From: Cohaesibacter sp. | GTDB taxonomy: Bacteria; Pseudomonadota; Alphaproteobacteria; Rhizobiales; Cohaesibacteraceae | DNA length: 41,637 nt | Assembly: GCA_025800145.1 (NCBI GenBank) | Contig: JAOXSH010000034.1 | Span: 1-41,637 of the forward strand | Reading direction: 5' to 3' | In this document: positions 29,456 to 39,555 of the stretch, one piece after another | Layout of the letters: every line of letters starts with the position of its first letter | How positions within the stretch are numbered: the first letter of the stretch is position 1 | Made by a program: the position numbers and the translations under genes | The notes under the pieces: model-generated | The model's input: only the letters and a program-made list of their open reading frames with translations | What the model was told of the DNA's origin: nothing | Database searches by the model: none

Positions 29456-30862
29456 TTAGTCCAGATCACGCACATCAATGAAGTGACCGGCAACAGCCGC
29501 CGCCGCCGCCATGGCAGGCGAGACCAGATGCGTGCGGCCCTTAAAGCCCTGACGACCCTCAAAGTTACGGTTGGAGGTCGAAGCACACCGCTCACCCGGA
29601 GAAAGCTTGTCAGCATTCATCGCCAGACACATGGAGCAACCCGGCTCGCGCCATTCACAACCAGCTTCAATAAAGATCTTGTCCAGACCTTCCTCTTCAG
29701 CCTGATCTTTCACCAAACCGGAACCGGGAACAATCATGGCATGAATGCCATCTTTGATCTTGCGGCCTTTCAAAACATCAGCAGCTGCGCGGAAATCTTC
29801 AATACGGCCATTGGTGCAAGAACCGATAAAGATGCGATCAATCTTGATATCCGTCATCTTGGTATTGGGTTCAAGCCCCATATAATCCAACGCACGTGCA
29901 ACAGCGGCCCGGCGCGCCTCATCCTCAATCTTGTCAGGATCCGGGGTGGAGCCGTCAATGGTTACCACATTTTCAGGGCTGGTGCCCCAAGAAACAACAG
30001 GAGGCAAGGACGCAGCATCTAACGTGACAACCGTATCAAATTCTGCCCCTTCATCGGTAAACAGCGTCTTCCACCATTCAACCGCTTTGTCCCAATCAGC
30101 CCCTTTTGGCGCTTTTGGACGGCCTTTGATATAGTCGAAAGTCTTTTCATCCGGCGCAATCAAACCTGCGCGCGCACCGCCCTCAATCGCCATGTTACAG
30201 ACAGTCATACGGCCTTCCATGGAAAGATCGCGAATGGCTTCCCCGCAAAATTCAATCACATGACCCGTACCGCCAGCAGTTCCGATTTTACCGATAATCG
30301 CCAGAACAATATCTTTCGCAGTCACCCCGTCAGCAAGCTTGCCGGTGACTTCGACTTTCATATTCTTGGCTTTTTTCTGCACCAAGGTTTGGGTCGCCAG
30401 CACATGCTCAACTTCCGATGTGCCAATACCATGGGCAAGAGAGCCAAAGGCACCATGGGTAGAGGTGTGAGAATCACCACAAACAATGGTCATACCGGGC
30501 AAAGTAAAGCCCTGCTCTGGTCCAACAATGTGAACCACGCCCTGACGTTTATCCAGCTCATCATAATATTCAACACCAAACTCGGCAGCATTGGCGGCCA
30601 ATGTCTCCACCTGAAGTTTGGATTCAGGATCATCAATGCCCTGACTGCGATCGGTTGTTGGCACATTGTGATCAACAACAGCCAATGTCCGCTGAGGCGC
30701 ACGTACCTGACGCCCTGCCATACGAAGACCTTCAAAGGCCTGTGGCGAGGTCACTTCATGCACAAGATGGCGGTCAATATATAAAAGACAGGTACCATCT
30801 TCTTGTTGATCCGCCACATGGGCATCCCAGATTTTGTCATAAAGGGTCTTCGCTTCAGACAT
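29456..30862 (-). CDS. leuC: 3-Isopropylmalate dehydratase large subunit LeuC
   Basis: LeuC with LeuD isomerises 2-isopropylmalate to 3-isopropylmalate in leucine synthesis and carries a 4Fe-4S cluster. The three cluster cysteines are Cys349 ([13 protein letters not shown]), Cys409 and Cys412 (PGCSMC). [26 protein letters not shown] and [10 protein letters not shown] are aconitase-family signatures. At 468 residues it is full length. leuD is not in this window. The rplS gene lies 350 bases upstream on the same strand and has its own terminator. Confidence 0.98.
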   Translation of the reverse strand: MSEAKTLYDKIWDAHVADQQEDGTCLLYIDRHLVHEVTSPQAFEGLRMAGRQVRAPQRTLAVVDHNVPTTDRSQGIDDPESKLQVETLAANAAEFGVEYYDELDKRQGVVHIVGPEQGFTLPGMTIVCGDSHTSTHGAFGSLAHGIGTSEVEHVLATQTLVQKKAKNMKVEVTGKLADGVTAKDIVLAIIGKIGTAGGTGHVIEFCGEAIRDLSMEGRMTVCNMAIEGGARAGLIAPDEKTFDYIKGRPKAPKGADWDKAVEWWKTLFTDEGAEFDTVVTLDAASLPPVVSWGTSPENVVTIDGSTPDPDKIEDEARRAAVARALDYMGLEPNTKMTDIKIDRIFIGSCTNGRIEDFRAAADVLKGRKIKDGIHAMIVPGSGLVKDQAEEEGLDKIFIEAGCEWREPGCSMCLAMNADKLSPGERCASTSNRNFEGRQGFKGRTHLVSPAMAAAAAVAGHFIDVRDLD

Positions 30863-31147
30863 AGCTTTCTATCAGTCCTCTAGAGAGTGTTGATGAGAGA
30901 CCAGCAATTGAACATCATCAAAAACCGTTACAGGCATTTATGAGCTCAATATCAATCGGCATTGCGGGATTGGTCCATCCCTGCCAACGGGGTCACAATA
31001 TGTTGACACTGTATTGCGATAGAATGAGGGCCAACGTCAAGCAATATCCGACAAGAAATGCATTCCCAAACGATAGTTTTATCTAAAAGAACAGCCGATA
31101 TCGCTTATTTTCAAGTATCCTATAGATAGGAAGCCTGCGCAAAGAAA
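30863..31147. other. leuC upstream region
   Basis: The gap between leuC and the rplS terminator should carry the leuC promoter. A TTGACG hexamer is present on the minus strand near 31030-31040 with only a weak -10. I looked for a leucine-rich leader peptide and attenuator hairpin and saw none. Confidence 0.4.
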
Positions 31148-31180
31148 AAAGGTCTGACACCGGATTGGCATCAGACCTTT
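31148..31180 (-). terminator. Intrinsic terminator after rplS
   Basis: AAAGGTCTGA (31148-31157) pairs with its complement at 31171-31180, and on the minus strand it is followed by TTTTTTCTTT. It ends rplS transcription 32 bases after the stop codon. Confidence 0.85.
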
Positions 31181-31211
31181 GAAAATTTTGCGATAAAACA
31201 GCAAATCTGTT

Positions 31212-31670
31212 TTATTCTGCTTCCGCTTTCGCAGCTTCCTTGGCAGCTTTCGCAGCTTCCTTGGCAGCAGCAACTTTAGCTTTTGCAACATCGTTAAGCT
31301 TGCGAGCGCGGGAATTGGTTGCTTCCACGATACGGGCAGATTTACCACGACGACCACGCAGATAGTAAAGTTTCGCACGACGCACTTTACCACGACGAAC
31401 AACATCAAGGCTGTCAATCATTGGTGAGAAGATCGGGAACACACGCTCCACACCTTCACCATAAGAGATTTTGCGAACAGTGAAATTCTCGTTCAAGCCA
31501 CCGCCGGAACGGGCAATGCAAACGCCTTCATAGGCCTGCACACGGGTACGGGTACCCTCGGTCACACGCACATTCACACGAACGGTATCACCTGGGGAAA
31601 ATTCTGGGATTTCACGCTTGGCAGCGATTTCTGCCATTTGCTCTTGCTCGAGCTGCTGAATGATATTCAT
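31212..31670 (-). CDS. rplS: 50S ribosomal protein L19
   Basis: L19 sits at the 30S-50S interface. [48 protein letters not shown] and GRRGKSARI are the family pattern. The 152-residue chain has an Ala/Lys-rich tail ([17 protein letters not shown]) beyond the usual 115-120 residues, as seen in many alphaproteobacteria. The start at 31670 is set by similarity; the longer frame to 31754 is leader. In most relatives rplS directly follows trmD; here trmD lies about 4 kb away with other genes between. Confidence 0.97.
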   Translation of the reverse strand: MNIIQQLEQEQMAEIAAKREIPEFSPGDTVRVNVRVTEGTRTRVQAYEGVCIARSGGGLNENFTVRKISYGEGVERVFPIFSPMIDSLDVVRRGKVRRAKLYYLRGRRGKSARIVEATNSRARKLNDVAKAKVAAAKEAAKAAKEAAKAEAE

Positions 31671-32104
31671 GATCTTCACTCTTGTTGTATAGTCACGCCC
31701 AGAGCGTCCAATGCAGTCCCACCGAGCTGTTTCAGCTTGCTCGACTTGCCACAAGGGCCGGTTCGCCGTACTTGTTGGAAATCAGATTGGCGTTCTTTAG
31801 CCAAACTCTTTGCCTTTGTCACCCCCAAAAGTGTGTCTTTTTGCCGATTTTGGCAATATTTCAGGCAAATCCCGATCCATTTCGCAGTCCATGATGCGCA
31901 GAACCCTAAAATCACAAAAAAGCCTTAATGCCCGATTTAAACGTCTCCGAGTGAGACTTTTAGGCTGGCTCAGGACTTTTAAATCAGGCTCTTAGCAACA
32001 ATGCAATCCCGTCCAATTTTTTAAAAATAAAAACGTCTGTATCATACGTGCAAATGTCGCTTTTAATCCATAAATTCCGCATATGATCCGTATTCTAAGT
32101 GTGT
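31671..32104. promoter_or_regulatory. Divergent rplS / riboswitch-gbcA upstream region
   Basis: No gene is seen in this stretch. It must hold the minus-strand rplS promoter and the plus-strand promoter of the cobalamin-riboswitch transcript. Its only evident structure is the palindromic repeat at about 31930-31993. Nearby short frames do not resemble proteins. Confidence 0.45.
31930..31993. repeat. Palindromic element containing 29-base repeat copy 2
   Basis: The arms GCCCGATTTAAACGTC and, inverted at the other end, GCCTGATTTAAAAGTC match at 13 of 16 positions. The segment 31963-31991 is the reverse complement of 6732-6760 with 3 differences. An inner GTCTC/GAGAC pair adds a small hairpin. 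Confidence 0.5.
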
Positions 32105-32290
32105 CAAGGTGCCGCGCTATCTCACGATAATGCGGAGAATTGGGAAGCCGGTGAAAGTCCGGCACTGCCCCCGCAACGGTAAAGAAGGAAGGGATGGCAA
32201 ACAACCACTGGGATGAGGATCCCGGGAAGGTGCCAAACCAGGGCGAAAGCCCCTTCCAAGTCCGGAAACCAGCCTTGCAAATCTGTCAAA
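32105..32290 (+). ncRNA. Cobalamin (AdoCbl) riboswitch upstream of gbcA
   Basis: All hallmark blocks of the cobalamin riboswitch are present in order on the plus strand: GGTGCC at 32109, GGGAAGCCGGTGAAAGTCCG and CTGCCCCCGCAACGGTAA at about 32142-32178, CCACTGGG, CCCGGGAAGGTGCC, and the B12 box AGTCCGGAAACCAGCC at about 32259. The coding start of gbcA is 110 bases downstream. Near it a GC-rich hairpin (GCCGCG/CGCGGC, 32375-32389) abuts the AGGA ribosome-binding site, and TCCT at 32354-32357 can pair with that AGGA. This suggests control at translation initiation. In known cases, bound cobalamin turns expression off. Confidence 0.95.
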
Positions 32291-32366
32291 CCACGGGTGG
32301 TGGTGGGGGCATTTTGTTCGGCCAATCCTCATTGCATTCGCCGCACACAGCCCTCCTATCGCTTGA

Positions 32367-33629
<1,263 letters not shown>

Positions 33630-33635
33630 GTCATC

Positions 33636-34715
33636 ATGGATCAAACAGCACCCAAAGAAGCGATATGGCAAGATAGCGAGATGCTGGAATGTGTCTCGAT
33701 TGTGCCAGAAATGCCAAATACGGCCAGTTTCTCTTTTCGCGCCCCATCCGGGGCGCTCTTTTCCTATGATGCAGGACAATTCCTGACGCTGGAACTTCCA
33801 GCACCCAATGAACCGGGTGGCGTTGTTCACCGCACCTATACCATTTCTTCTTCCCCTTCCCGGCCAAGATCCATCACCATCACAGCAAAAGCCCAGGCTG
33901 ACAGCATTGGCACCCGCTGGATGTTGGATAATCTCAAACCCGGCATGCAAATCAAAGCCATGGGCCCTGCCGGTCTCTTCACCAATGCTGGCAGCAAAGC
34001 CGATAAATTTCTCTTCATTTCTGCCGGATCAGGCATCACCCCCATGATGTCCATGACCGCCTGTCTGTGGGATGAAGGCCATGATTCCGATATTGTTTTC
34101 ATCAATTGCGCCAAACGGCCTTCAGAAATCATTTTCCGACAGACATTGGAACAAATGGCCAGCCGCTCACAGGGACTGGATCTGAAATTCGTTGTCGAGG
34201 AACCCGATCCCTATCGCCCATGGACTGGCTATCAAGGCCAGTTCAACCAGTTGATGCTCGGCCTCATGGCCCCGGATTATCTGGAGCGCGAAGTCTATTG
34301 CTGTGGACCGGAACCCTTCATGCAGGCAGTAAGAGACGCCCTGTCCGGCCTTGGCTTTGATATGGACAAGTATCATCAGGAAAGCTTTGGCGCACCGGTC
34401 GAAACTGAAGCCGATCAGCCAGATCTGGATGATGTCATCCCAGATGATGACAACAAGGCAGAAATCCTCTTTGCAACATCAGGGGTCACAGCAAAAGTAG
34501 CCGAAACCGACACCATTCTTGTCGCTGCCCGCTCCGTTGGCCTCAATATCCCTTCCGGTTGCACATTTGGCGTTTGCGGCACCTGCAAAGTCAAGAAAAC
34601 CCAAGGCGATGTCCATATGGTCCATAATGGCGGTATCTCGGAAGATGATGTCGAAGCAGGCTATATCCTTGCCTGTTGCTCCAACCCCATTGGCAAAGTC
34701 GAAATTGAAGTCTGA
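33636..34715 (+). CDS. gbcB: Glycine betaine monooxygenase reductase subunit GbcB
   Basis: The electron-transfer partner of GbcA. Domains in order: an FAD-binding barrel (HRTYTISSSPSRPRSITITA), an NAD(P)H-binding domain (FISAGSGITPMMSMTA, VYCCGPEPFMQAVRDAL), then a plant-type 2Fe-2S ferredoxin domain at the C-terminus with Cys309, Cys314, Cys317 and Cys347. Length is 359 residues. It starts 6 bases after the gbcA stop, and the pair ends at a terminator, so the riboswitch likely controls both. Other Rieske oxygenase reductases share this layout; the assignment to GbcB depends on gbcA. Confidence 0.88.
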   Translation: MDQTAPKEAIWQDSEMLECVSIVPEMPNTASFSFRAPSGALFSYDAGQFLTLELPAPNEPGGVVHRTYTISSSPSRPRSITITAKAQADSIGTRWMLDNLKPGMQIKAMGPAGLFTNAGSKADKFLFISAGSGITPMMSMTACLWDEGHDSDIVFINCAKRPSEIIFRQTLEQMASRSQGLDLKFVVEEPDPYRPWTGYQGQFNQLMLGLMAPDYLEREVYCCGPEPFMQAVRDALSGLGFDMDKYHQESFGAPVETEADQPDLDDVIPDDDNKAEILFATSGVTAKVAETDTILVAARSVGLNIPSGCTFGVCGTCKVKKTQGDVHMVHNGGISEDDVEAGYILACCSNPIGKVEIEV

Positions 34716-34990
34716 CAGCAAGAACAGGCATATTGGCAAAAGAAGCGTTTTAAAGCGCTTCTTTTAAAGCTATAGAATAGCAAAATCCAAAGCGTAACCA
34801 TATAGAATCAAAATAAAAAAATAAATATTGCGGAATATTCATATATATTTGAAGAATTAAATTCTATAATTTTCATAAAAACAAAATAAAAGAAATTGAT
34901 AATTCAAAAATTAAATTTTTATTCTAAATAATTATAGATAAATTGATATAAAATAATTTTTTAATCATCTTTTCCATAGGGACAATCACT
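34716..34990 (+). other. AT-rich region before the BLUF gene, with gbcB terminator
   Basis: From about 34770 to 34975 the sequence is very AT-rich compared with its surroundings. A terminator for gbcB opens it: AAAAGAAGCG (34738-34747) pairs with CGCTTCTTTT (34756-34765). No gene is present. The base composition suggests a promoter region acquired from elsewhere. Confidence 0.6.
34738..34765 (+). terminator. Intrinsic terminator after gbcB
   Basis: A ten-base perfect stem with an eight-base loop whose 3' arm ends in TTTT, 22 bases past the gbcB stop. It should isolate the BLUF gene from riboswitch-controlled transcription. Confidence 0.8.
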
Positions 34991-35422
34991 ATGGGGGTAA
35001 TGAAGATGTTAAAGAGAGTCATTTACTTTTCCAGCCAAACCTATTTTCTAAAAGTTCAGGATCTAAAAAAACTTCTTGCGCAATGTAAGAAGAATAACAA
35101 AGCAAAAGACCTGACAGGATTACTCATCTATAAGGATGGATCTTTCTGCCAGACAGTAGAAGGCGAAGAAGAATCGCTGGATATGTTGATTGAAAAATTA
35201 TCAAAAGACCCCCGCCACAAGAATATGCTTATTCTTGACTATCGCTCCATCCAAATGCGTCGCTTCAAACGCTGGTCCATGGCTTTTGAGAATTTTGACA
35301 CCCCAACCACAAAAGCAATGAATCTGCGAGAGTTGGGAACCTATCTGGAAAAGAAATTCGCCCTTCCAGAAGAGCATGATCTATTGCCTTACATGCTAAC
35401 GGCTTTTTCGCGACCCGCTTAA
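34991..35422 (+). CDS. Short BLUF-domain blue-light photoreceptor
   Basis: A 143-residue protein made of one BLUF domain and a short tail, so it is a blue-light sensor using FAD. Key residues fit the family: Tyr12 (RVIYFSS), Asn35 or Asn36 (KKNNKAKDLTGLLIYKDG), Gln54 (SFCQTVEGE), and Trp95 with Met97 (RFKRWSMAF). There is no output domain, as in PixD-like or other short BLUF proteins that act through partner proteins. Two starts are possible, at 34991 or at MLKRV (five codons later), the latter with a GGGGG run at better spacing. It follows an AT-rich gap and a terminator, and is therefore probably expressed alone. Confidence 0.93.
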   Translation: MGVMKMLKRVIYFSSQTYFLKVQDLKKLLAQCKKNNKAKDLTGLLIYKDGSFCQTVEGEEESLDMLIEKLSKDPRHKNMLILDYRSIQMRRFKRWSMAFENFDTPTTKAMNLRELGTYLEKKFALPEEHDLLPYMLTAFSRPA

Positions 35423-35431
35423 TGCCCAATC

Positions 35432-35696
35432 ATACCAACGACACGAAAGATTAACCCATATGACCGGATTTTATTGGCTTTCTGGTAAGAAGCTTTTGCT
35501 GCCATGGTCTGGTTGACCACAAAGCAAGAGCGGCGCAGTCCAGAAAGTCAATAAAACCGGCCTTCGGTGCCTTGAAATGGCTCACTGAGCTGCGTTGTTT
35601 TTCTAGGAAAATGCCCCGGTATTGTCCGTCGAAAGACGCCTTGCCAGTAAACCATTTCAAGGCATCCTATGGATCAACCTTTCATGCCGTTGGTAT
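35432..35696. repeat. MITE-like element, copy B
   Basis: A 265-base relative of copy A, in the same orientation, with ends ATACCAACGACACGAAAGAT and CATGCCGTTGGTAT. The central hairpin (CCGGATTTTATTGGCTTTCT) and the GGTGCCTTGAAATGGCTCAC block are both conserved, and the second block pairs with its counterpart GCCTTGAAATGG near the right end. A minus-strand frame of 69 codons crosses it but is only the repeat read through. It lies just after the BLUF gene. Confidence 0.85.
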
Positions 35697-35708
35697 CAGG
35701 CATCATGA

Positions 35709-35752
35709 CTAGAGCATTTTGAATAAACACGTCGTTATTCAAAATGCTCTAG
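35709..35752. repeat. REP-like palindrome overlapping the trmD stop
   Basis: Perfect 18-base arms CTAGAGCATTTTGAATAA with an eight-base loop. The arm closest to trmD contributes its TAG stop codon (35749-35751). The same family occurs at 7763-7806. Besides being a repeat it could fold in the trmD mRNA and protect or terminate it. Confidence 0.8.
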
Positions 35753-36465
35753 GTCTGCCCGTCTTTCCAGATCTCATACAAATCTGGACGACGCAAACGG
35801 GTCAGCTCAATGGATTGTTCTTTACGCCATTTTGCAATCTTGCCGTGATGACCAGAGGTCAGGATTTCAGGAATTTCCTGGCCTTCCCAAAGGGTCGGCC
35901 GCGTATAGTGGGGATATTCCAAAAGCCCGCTTTCAAAGCTCTCATCCTCACCGCTTTCAACCTTGCCCATCACACCGGGCAACAGGCGCACAACGGCATC
36001 CATCAACACCATAGCGCCCAATTCTCCCCCTGAAAGAATATAATCACCGATGGAAATTTCTTCCAGCTGACGGCTATCAATCACCCGCTGGTCAACCCCT
36101 TCAAATCGGCCACACAGCAAAATCGCTCCGCCAGCTTCTTTAAGCGAACGCACCTTTTCCTGTGTCAATGGCTTGCCCCGCGGAGAAAGCAAAATACGCG
36201 GACGCATATCCCCCACCTCTGTAACATGATCAATGGCAGCCCCAATCACATCCGGGCGCAACACCATTCCAGCCCCCCCACCAGAAGGAGTATCATCCAC
36301 ATTGCGATGTTTGCCTTGCGCAAAATCACGAATATGAACAGTATCCAAAGACCACAAGCCTTTTTCCAGCGCACGCCCCGCCAAAGAGGTGCCCAAAGGA
36401 CCGGGAAACATATCTGGATAAAGGCTCATAATAGTGGCCTTCCAAGGCACTATTGTCTCGCTCAT
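35749..36465 (-). CDS. trmD: tRNA (guanine-37-N1)-methyltransferase TrmD
   Basis: TrmD methylates G37 next to the anticodon in many tRNAs and prevents +1 frameshifting. It has the SPOUT deep knot: [58 protein letters not shown] and [26 protein letters not shown] is the N-terminal family block. The 238 residues are typical. The stop codon is in the palindromic repeat. rplS, the usual next gene, is about 4 kb away. Confidence 0.98.
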   Translation of the reverse strand: MSETIVPWKATIMSLYPDMFPGPLGTSLAGRALEKGLWSLDTVHIRDFAQGKHRNVDDTPSGGGAGMVLRPDVIGAAIDHVTEVGDMRPRILLSPRGKPLTQEKVRSLKEAGGAILLCGRFEGVDQRVIDSRQLEEISIGDYILSGGELGAMVLMDAVVRLLPGVMGKVESGEDESFESGLLEYPHYTRPTLWEGQEIPEILTSGHHGKIAKWRKEQSIELTRLRRPDLYEIWKDGQT

Positions 36466-36474
36466 AACAGACCT

Positions 36475-37086
36475 CTAATCCTGATCCGGTTTCAACTCGT
36501 CAGCCATATAAGACAAATCCGCCGCCTGTCCCTCTTTGCCTCTCTCAAGAGCATCATCTCCATCGAACAAGCCCTCTGGCGGCACAAGAACCACCTTGCC
36601 AGATGCAAGATCAATGCTCGGCACCACTTCTTTGGTAAAAGGCAGCAACTGGCTCTTGCCTTTTTTCGGCGCAACCTCAAGCAGTTCCCCTGCACCAAAA
36701 TCATGCAGAGCTAAAATGGTGCCAAAATCAGAACCATCTTCCAGCTCGGTCCGCAAACCTATCAGATCGGAATAATAAAATTCCTCTTCATCCAAGTCCG
36801 GCAATGCATCCCGATCAATGTAAAGCTTGGTACCATTGAGGCTTTCCGCTTCATTGCGTGAGGTAATTTCGGCAAATCGCACAATAAAAACGGTCTTTTG
36901 TGGCCGCGCTGACAAGGCCGTAAAAGACCGGCGACCATCAGCATTGTGCAAAACCCCATAGGCCGTCAGGCTGGCCGGATCATCGGAAAACAATTTAACC
37001 CGCACATCGCCGCGCACCCCGTTGGGTGCTCCGATTTGCGCAATACAGACTTTACCTTCCAGCTCATTTGCAGGCTTGTTTGCCAT
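36475..37086 (-). CDS. rimM: 16S rRNA processing protein RimM
   Basis: RimM helps 30S maturation by binding protein S19. It is 203 residues long. KVCIAQIGAPNGVRGDVRVK and FSDDPASL form the N-terminal RimM domain, NEAESLNGTKLYIDRDALPD and EFYYSDLIGLRTE the linker, and the C-terminal PRC-barrel has VLVPPEGLFD. It lies 9 bases upstream of trmD and 108 bases after rpsP, with a terminator-like hairpin in between. Confidence 0.95.
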   Translation of the reverse strand: MANKPANELEGKVCIAQIGAPNGVRGDVRVKLFSDDPASLTAYGVLHNADGRRSFTALSARPQKTVFIVRFAEITSRNEAESLNGTKLYIDRDALPDLDEEEFYYSDLIGLRTELEDGSDFGTILALHDFGAGELLEVAPKKGKSQLLPFTKEVVPSIDLASGKVVLVPPEGLFDGDDALERGKEGQAADLSYMADELKPDQD

Positions 37087-37146
37087 AACTCAATCCATCC
37101 CGAAACAAGAGGATAAAGGACGCTTTGGCCCTTCATCAGAATCAAA

Positions 37147-37178
37147 AAGGGAGTCCCGGTATAAACCGACACTCCCTT
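37147..37178 (-). terminator. Terminator-like hairpin between rpsP and rimM
   Basis: AAGGGAGT pairs with ACTCCCTT, with an inner CGGT/ACCG pair, and on the minus strand is followed by TTTTT. Placed inside the rpsP-rimM-trmD transcript it would lower expression of rimM and trmD relative to the ribosomal protein. Confidence 0.75.
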
Positions 37179-37194
37179 GAAAAGCAGACAGATC

Positions 37195-37578
37195 TTATTC
37201 TGCGGATGCTTCAGCAGCTTCTGCGGCAGCAGCAGCGGCTTCTTCTTCTTTCATGCGCTTCTCTTCGAGACGCTCTTTGGCTTTTGCACCCATTTCAGCT
37301 TTTTTCGGGTTGTTACGAGAAGAACGCTTGGCAAGGCCAGCAGCATCAAGGAAACGCAAAACACGGTCTGTTGGCTGTGCACCCTGCTTCAACCAATGCT
37401 CAACACGATCGGTTTTCAAAGTAACGCGCTCTTCAGAATCTTTTGGCAGCAATGGATTATAAGTGCCAACTTTCTCGATGAAGCGACCATCGCGAGGAGC
37501 GCGAACGTCAGCAACAACAATACGATAATAAGGACGCTTTTTAGAGCCACCACGAGCCAGACGAAGTTTAAGAGCCAT
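37195..37578 (-). CDS. rpsP: 30S ribosomal protein S16
   Basis: [34 protein letters not shown] and [20 protein letters not shown] are the S16 signature. The 127-residue chain carries an Ala/Glu-rich tail ([16 protein letters not shown]) beyond the usual 80-90 residues. The start at 37578 follows AAAGGA; MKGKS upstream is probably not translated. It lies between ffh and rimM in the standard order. Confidence 0.97.
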   Translation of the reverse strand: MALKLRLARGGSKKRPYYRIVVADVRAPRDGRFIEKVGTYNPLLPKDSEERVTLKTDRVEHWLKQGAQPTDRVLRFLDAAGLAKRSSRNNPKKAEMGAKAKERLEEKRMKEEEAAAAAAEAAEASAE

Positions 37579-37682
37579 AGACTTTCCTTTCAAAGTTCGG
37601 CTTATATCTTAAGACCATTGAAATGCCCGATCAGTCGGACATGGCCTATCTGTTCAGAGCCAACAAAGGGACATGCCCATTG

Positions 37683-39239
37683 TCAGCGTTTCTTTTTACC
37701 CTTGCCCGGCATAGCGCCAAGACCCGGGAATTTCGGTCCCCCCATTCCGGGAAGGCCTGGTAGCCCACCGGGCAAACCACCCGGCAATCCACCTGGTAAT
37801 CCTGAGGGCAGTCCCCCACCCGGCAATCCTTTGGCCAAATCACCCATATCAGGCATCTGACCCGACTTTTGCATCGCGTCCAGTTCCGCTGGATCAATTT
37901 GCGGCATACCGCCACCAAACAATCCTCCAAGACCGCCTTTTTTCTTGCCAAGCATCTTCATCATGTCGGCCATCTGACGATGCATTTTCAGCAATTTATT
38001 GACCTCAGACACCTGAACCCCGGCCCCTGCTGCAATGCGCTTTTTGCGGCTGGCCTTCAGCAAAGCCGGATTGCGGCGCTCCTGACGTGTCATGGAATTG
38101 ATAATAGCAACCTGCCGATTGACGATGGAATCATCCATATTGGCAGCAGCCATCTGCTTTTTGATTTTACCAACGCCGGGCATCAAACCCATAATGCCGG
38201 ACATGCCACCCAGCTTGGACATTTGCCCCAATTGCTCTTTCAGATCTTCCAGATCAAATTTACCCTTGCGCAATTTCTCCGCAGCAAGCGCGGCTTTTTC
38301 CGCATCAATCGTCTCAGCCGCTTTTTCCACCAGCGAGACAATATCACCCATGCCCAAAATACGGCCAGCAACGCGCTCAGGATGAAATTCTTCCAAGGCA
38401 TCGGCTTTTTCGCCAACACCCAACAATTTGATCGGCTTGCCGGTCACCGCTCGCATCGAAAGGGCAGCACCACCCCGGCCATCACCGTCAACACGGGTCA
38501 GAACAATGCCACTAATGCCAACACGATCATCAAAGCTTTTGGCAACATTCACAGCATCCTGACCGGTCAAACTATCGGCAACCAGCAAAATTTCATGAGG
38601 ATTGGCAGCCTTTTTCACCTCTGCCATTTCCACCATAAGCGGCTCGTCAATATGAATACGGCCAGCCGTATCAAGCATCACCACATCAAAGCCACCAAGG
38701 CGCGCGGCATTCATCGCGCGATTGGCAATCTGGGTTGGCCCTTCACCTTCGACAATGGGCAAGGTCTCAATGCCATTTTGCTCGCCCAGAACACGCAACT
38801 GCTCCTGTGCAGCAGGACGGCGCGTATCAAGGGAGGCCATCAAGACTTTTTTCTTGTCCCGAGTCTGCAAGCGCAAGGCAATTTTGGCCGTTGAGGTGGT
38901 TTTACCAGAGCCTTGCAAGCCCACCATCATGATGGGAACGGGGGCCGGCGCATTCAGATCAATCACAGCCCCATCAGAGCCAAGCATCTCGACCAATTGA
39001 TCATGAACCAGCTTGACGACCATTTGCGCCGGACTAACCGACTTGATGACCTCTACACCAACAGCCTTTTCTTTGACTTGCTCGGTGAAACTGCGCACCA
39101 CATCCAGAGCGACATCAGCCTCGATCAAAGCCCGGCGAACTTCGCGCAGCGCAGAATTGACATCAGACTCCGAAAGCGCACCACGCTTTGAAAGCTTGTC
39201 AAAAATGCCGCTTAGGCGATCTGATAGAGAGTCAAACAT
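37683..39239 (-). CDS. ffh: Signal recognition particle protein Ffh
   Basis: Ffh is the SRP54-type GTPase that, with 4.5S RNA, targets nascent membrane proteins to FtsY. The N domain covers about 1-90. The G domain has the P-loop GLQGSGKTT at 107-115, DTRRPAAQEQLRV and MLDTAGRIHIDE, and TRVDGDGRGGAAL. The M domain (about 320-440) is methionine-rich (MSKLGGMSGIMGLMPG, MHRQMADMMKMLGKK). The last 60 residues are an unusual Gly-Leu-Pro repeat (GGLPGGLPGG and similar), making the protein 518 residues, longer than average. AAGGAG precedes the ATG. It is the first gene of the ffh-rpsP-rimM-trmD block. Confidence 0.97.
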   Translation of the reverse strand: MFDSLSDRLSGIFDKLSKRGALSESDVNSALREVRRALIEADVALDVVRSFTEQVKEKAVGVEVIKSVSPAQMVVKLVHDQLVEMLGSDGAVIDLNAPAPVPIMMVGLQGSGKTTSTAKIALRLQTRDKKKVLMASLDTRRPAAQEQLRVLGEQNGIETLPIVEGEGPTQIANRAMNAARLGGFDVVMLDTAGRIHIDEPLMVEMAEVKKAANPHEILLVADSLTGQDAVNVAKSFDDRVGISGIVLTRVDGDGRGGAALSMRAVTGKPIKLLGVGEKADALEEFHPERVAGRILGMGDIVSLVEKAAETIDAEKAALAAEKLRKGKFDLEDLKEQLGQMSKLGGMSGIMGLMPGVGKIKKQMAAANMDDSIVNRQVAIINSMTRQERRNPALLKASRKKRIAAGAGVQVSEVNKLLKMHRQMADMMKMLGKKKGGLGGLFGGGMPQIDPAELDAMQKSGQMPDMGDLAKGLPGGGLPSGLPGGLPGGLPGGLPGLPGMGGPKFPGLGAMPGKGKKKR

Positions 39240-39344
39240 ATATCGCTCCTTAAAAATCCCGTTGCAGTCTATCTAATCTGGGGTCCGAGCGGCCTTTTGA
39301 CCAGAGGCAGGCTTATTTTAAGCCAAAACCACATAGCAAAAAAA

Positions 39345-39419
39345 CACCCGAGGGCGCATCGCGCTGTCGGATGGTGACCTGCGGGCTCTCTTTATACCGG
39401 TTCGGGGCCTGCTCGGGTG
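39345..39419 (-). ncRNA. Structured RNA in the ffh leader (candidate ffh motif)
   Basis: On the minus strand CACCCGAG (39412-39419) and CTCGGGTG (39345-39352) enclose about 59 bases rich in G and C, and the 3' side continues into TTTTTTT. It ends about 105 bases before the ffh ATG. A conserved ffh RNA motif has been described upstream of ffh in alphaproteobacteria, as I recall, and the position fits. It lacks the GGAAGGAAGCAGC core of 4.5S RNA. It could be an independent small RNA with its own terminator or an attenuator. Confidence 0.5.
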
Positions 39420-39555
39420 CTCAAATTGTCATTCTGCTTTCAGAGAATGCCGCTCTCATACGCGCAAAATCGCCAAAGGTCAATAAGAGTCTTGAAGAGA
39501 CTTATAATGAATCTGGTCAAAGAGACTGTTTTACACGCAACAAGCACAACTATAC

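Noticed and set aside
30863..31147. Leucine leader peptide and attenuator for leuC
   Set aside because: No short frame with a Leu-codon run and no alternative hairpin pair before leuC were found.
35451..35660. 69-codon minus-strand frame inside MITE copy B
   Set aside because: It is the repeat read through, as the inverted structure shows, and copy A does not keep the same frame as a protein.
39345..39419. 4.5S SRP RNA
   Set aside because: The position near ffh is tempting, but the conserved GGTCAGGTCCGGAAGGAAGC core is missing on both strands.
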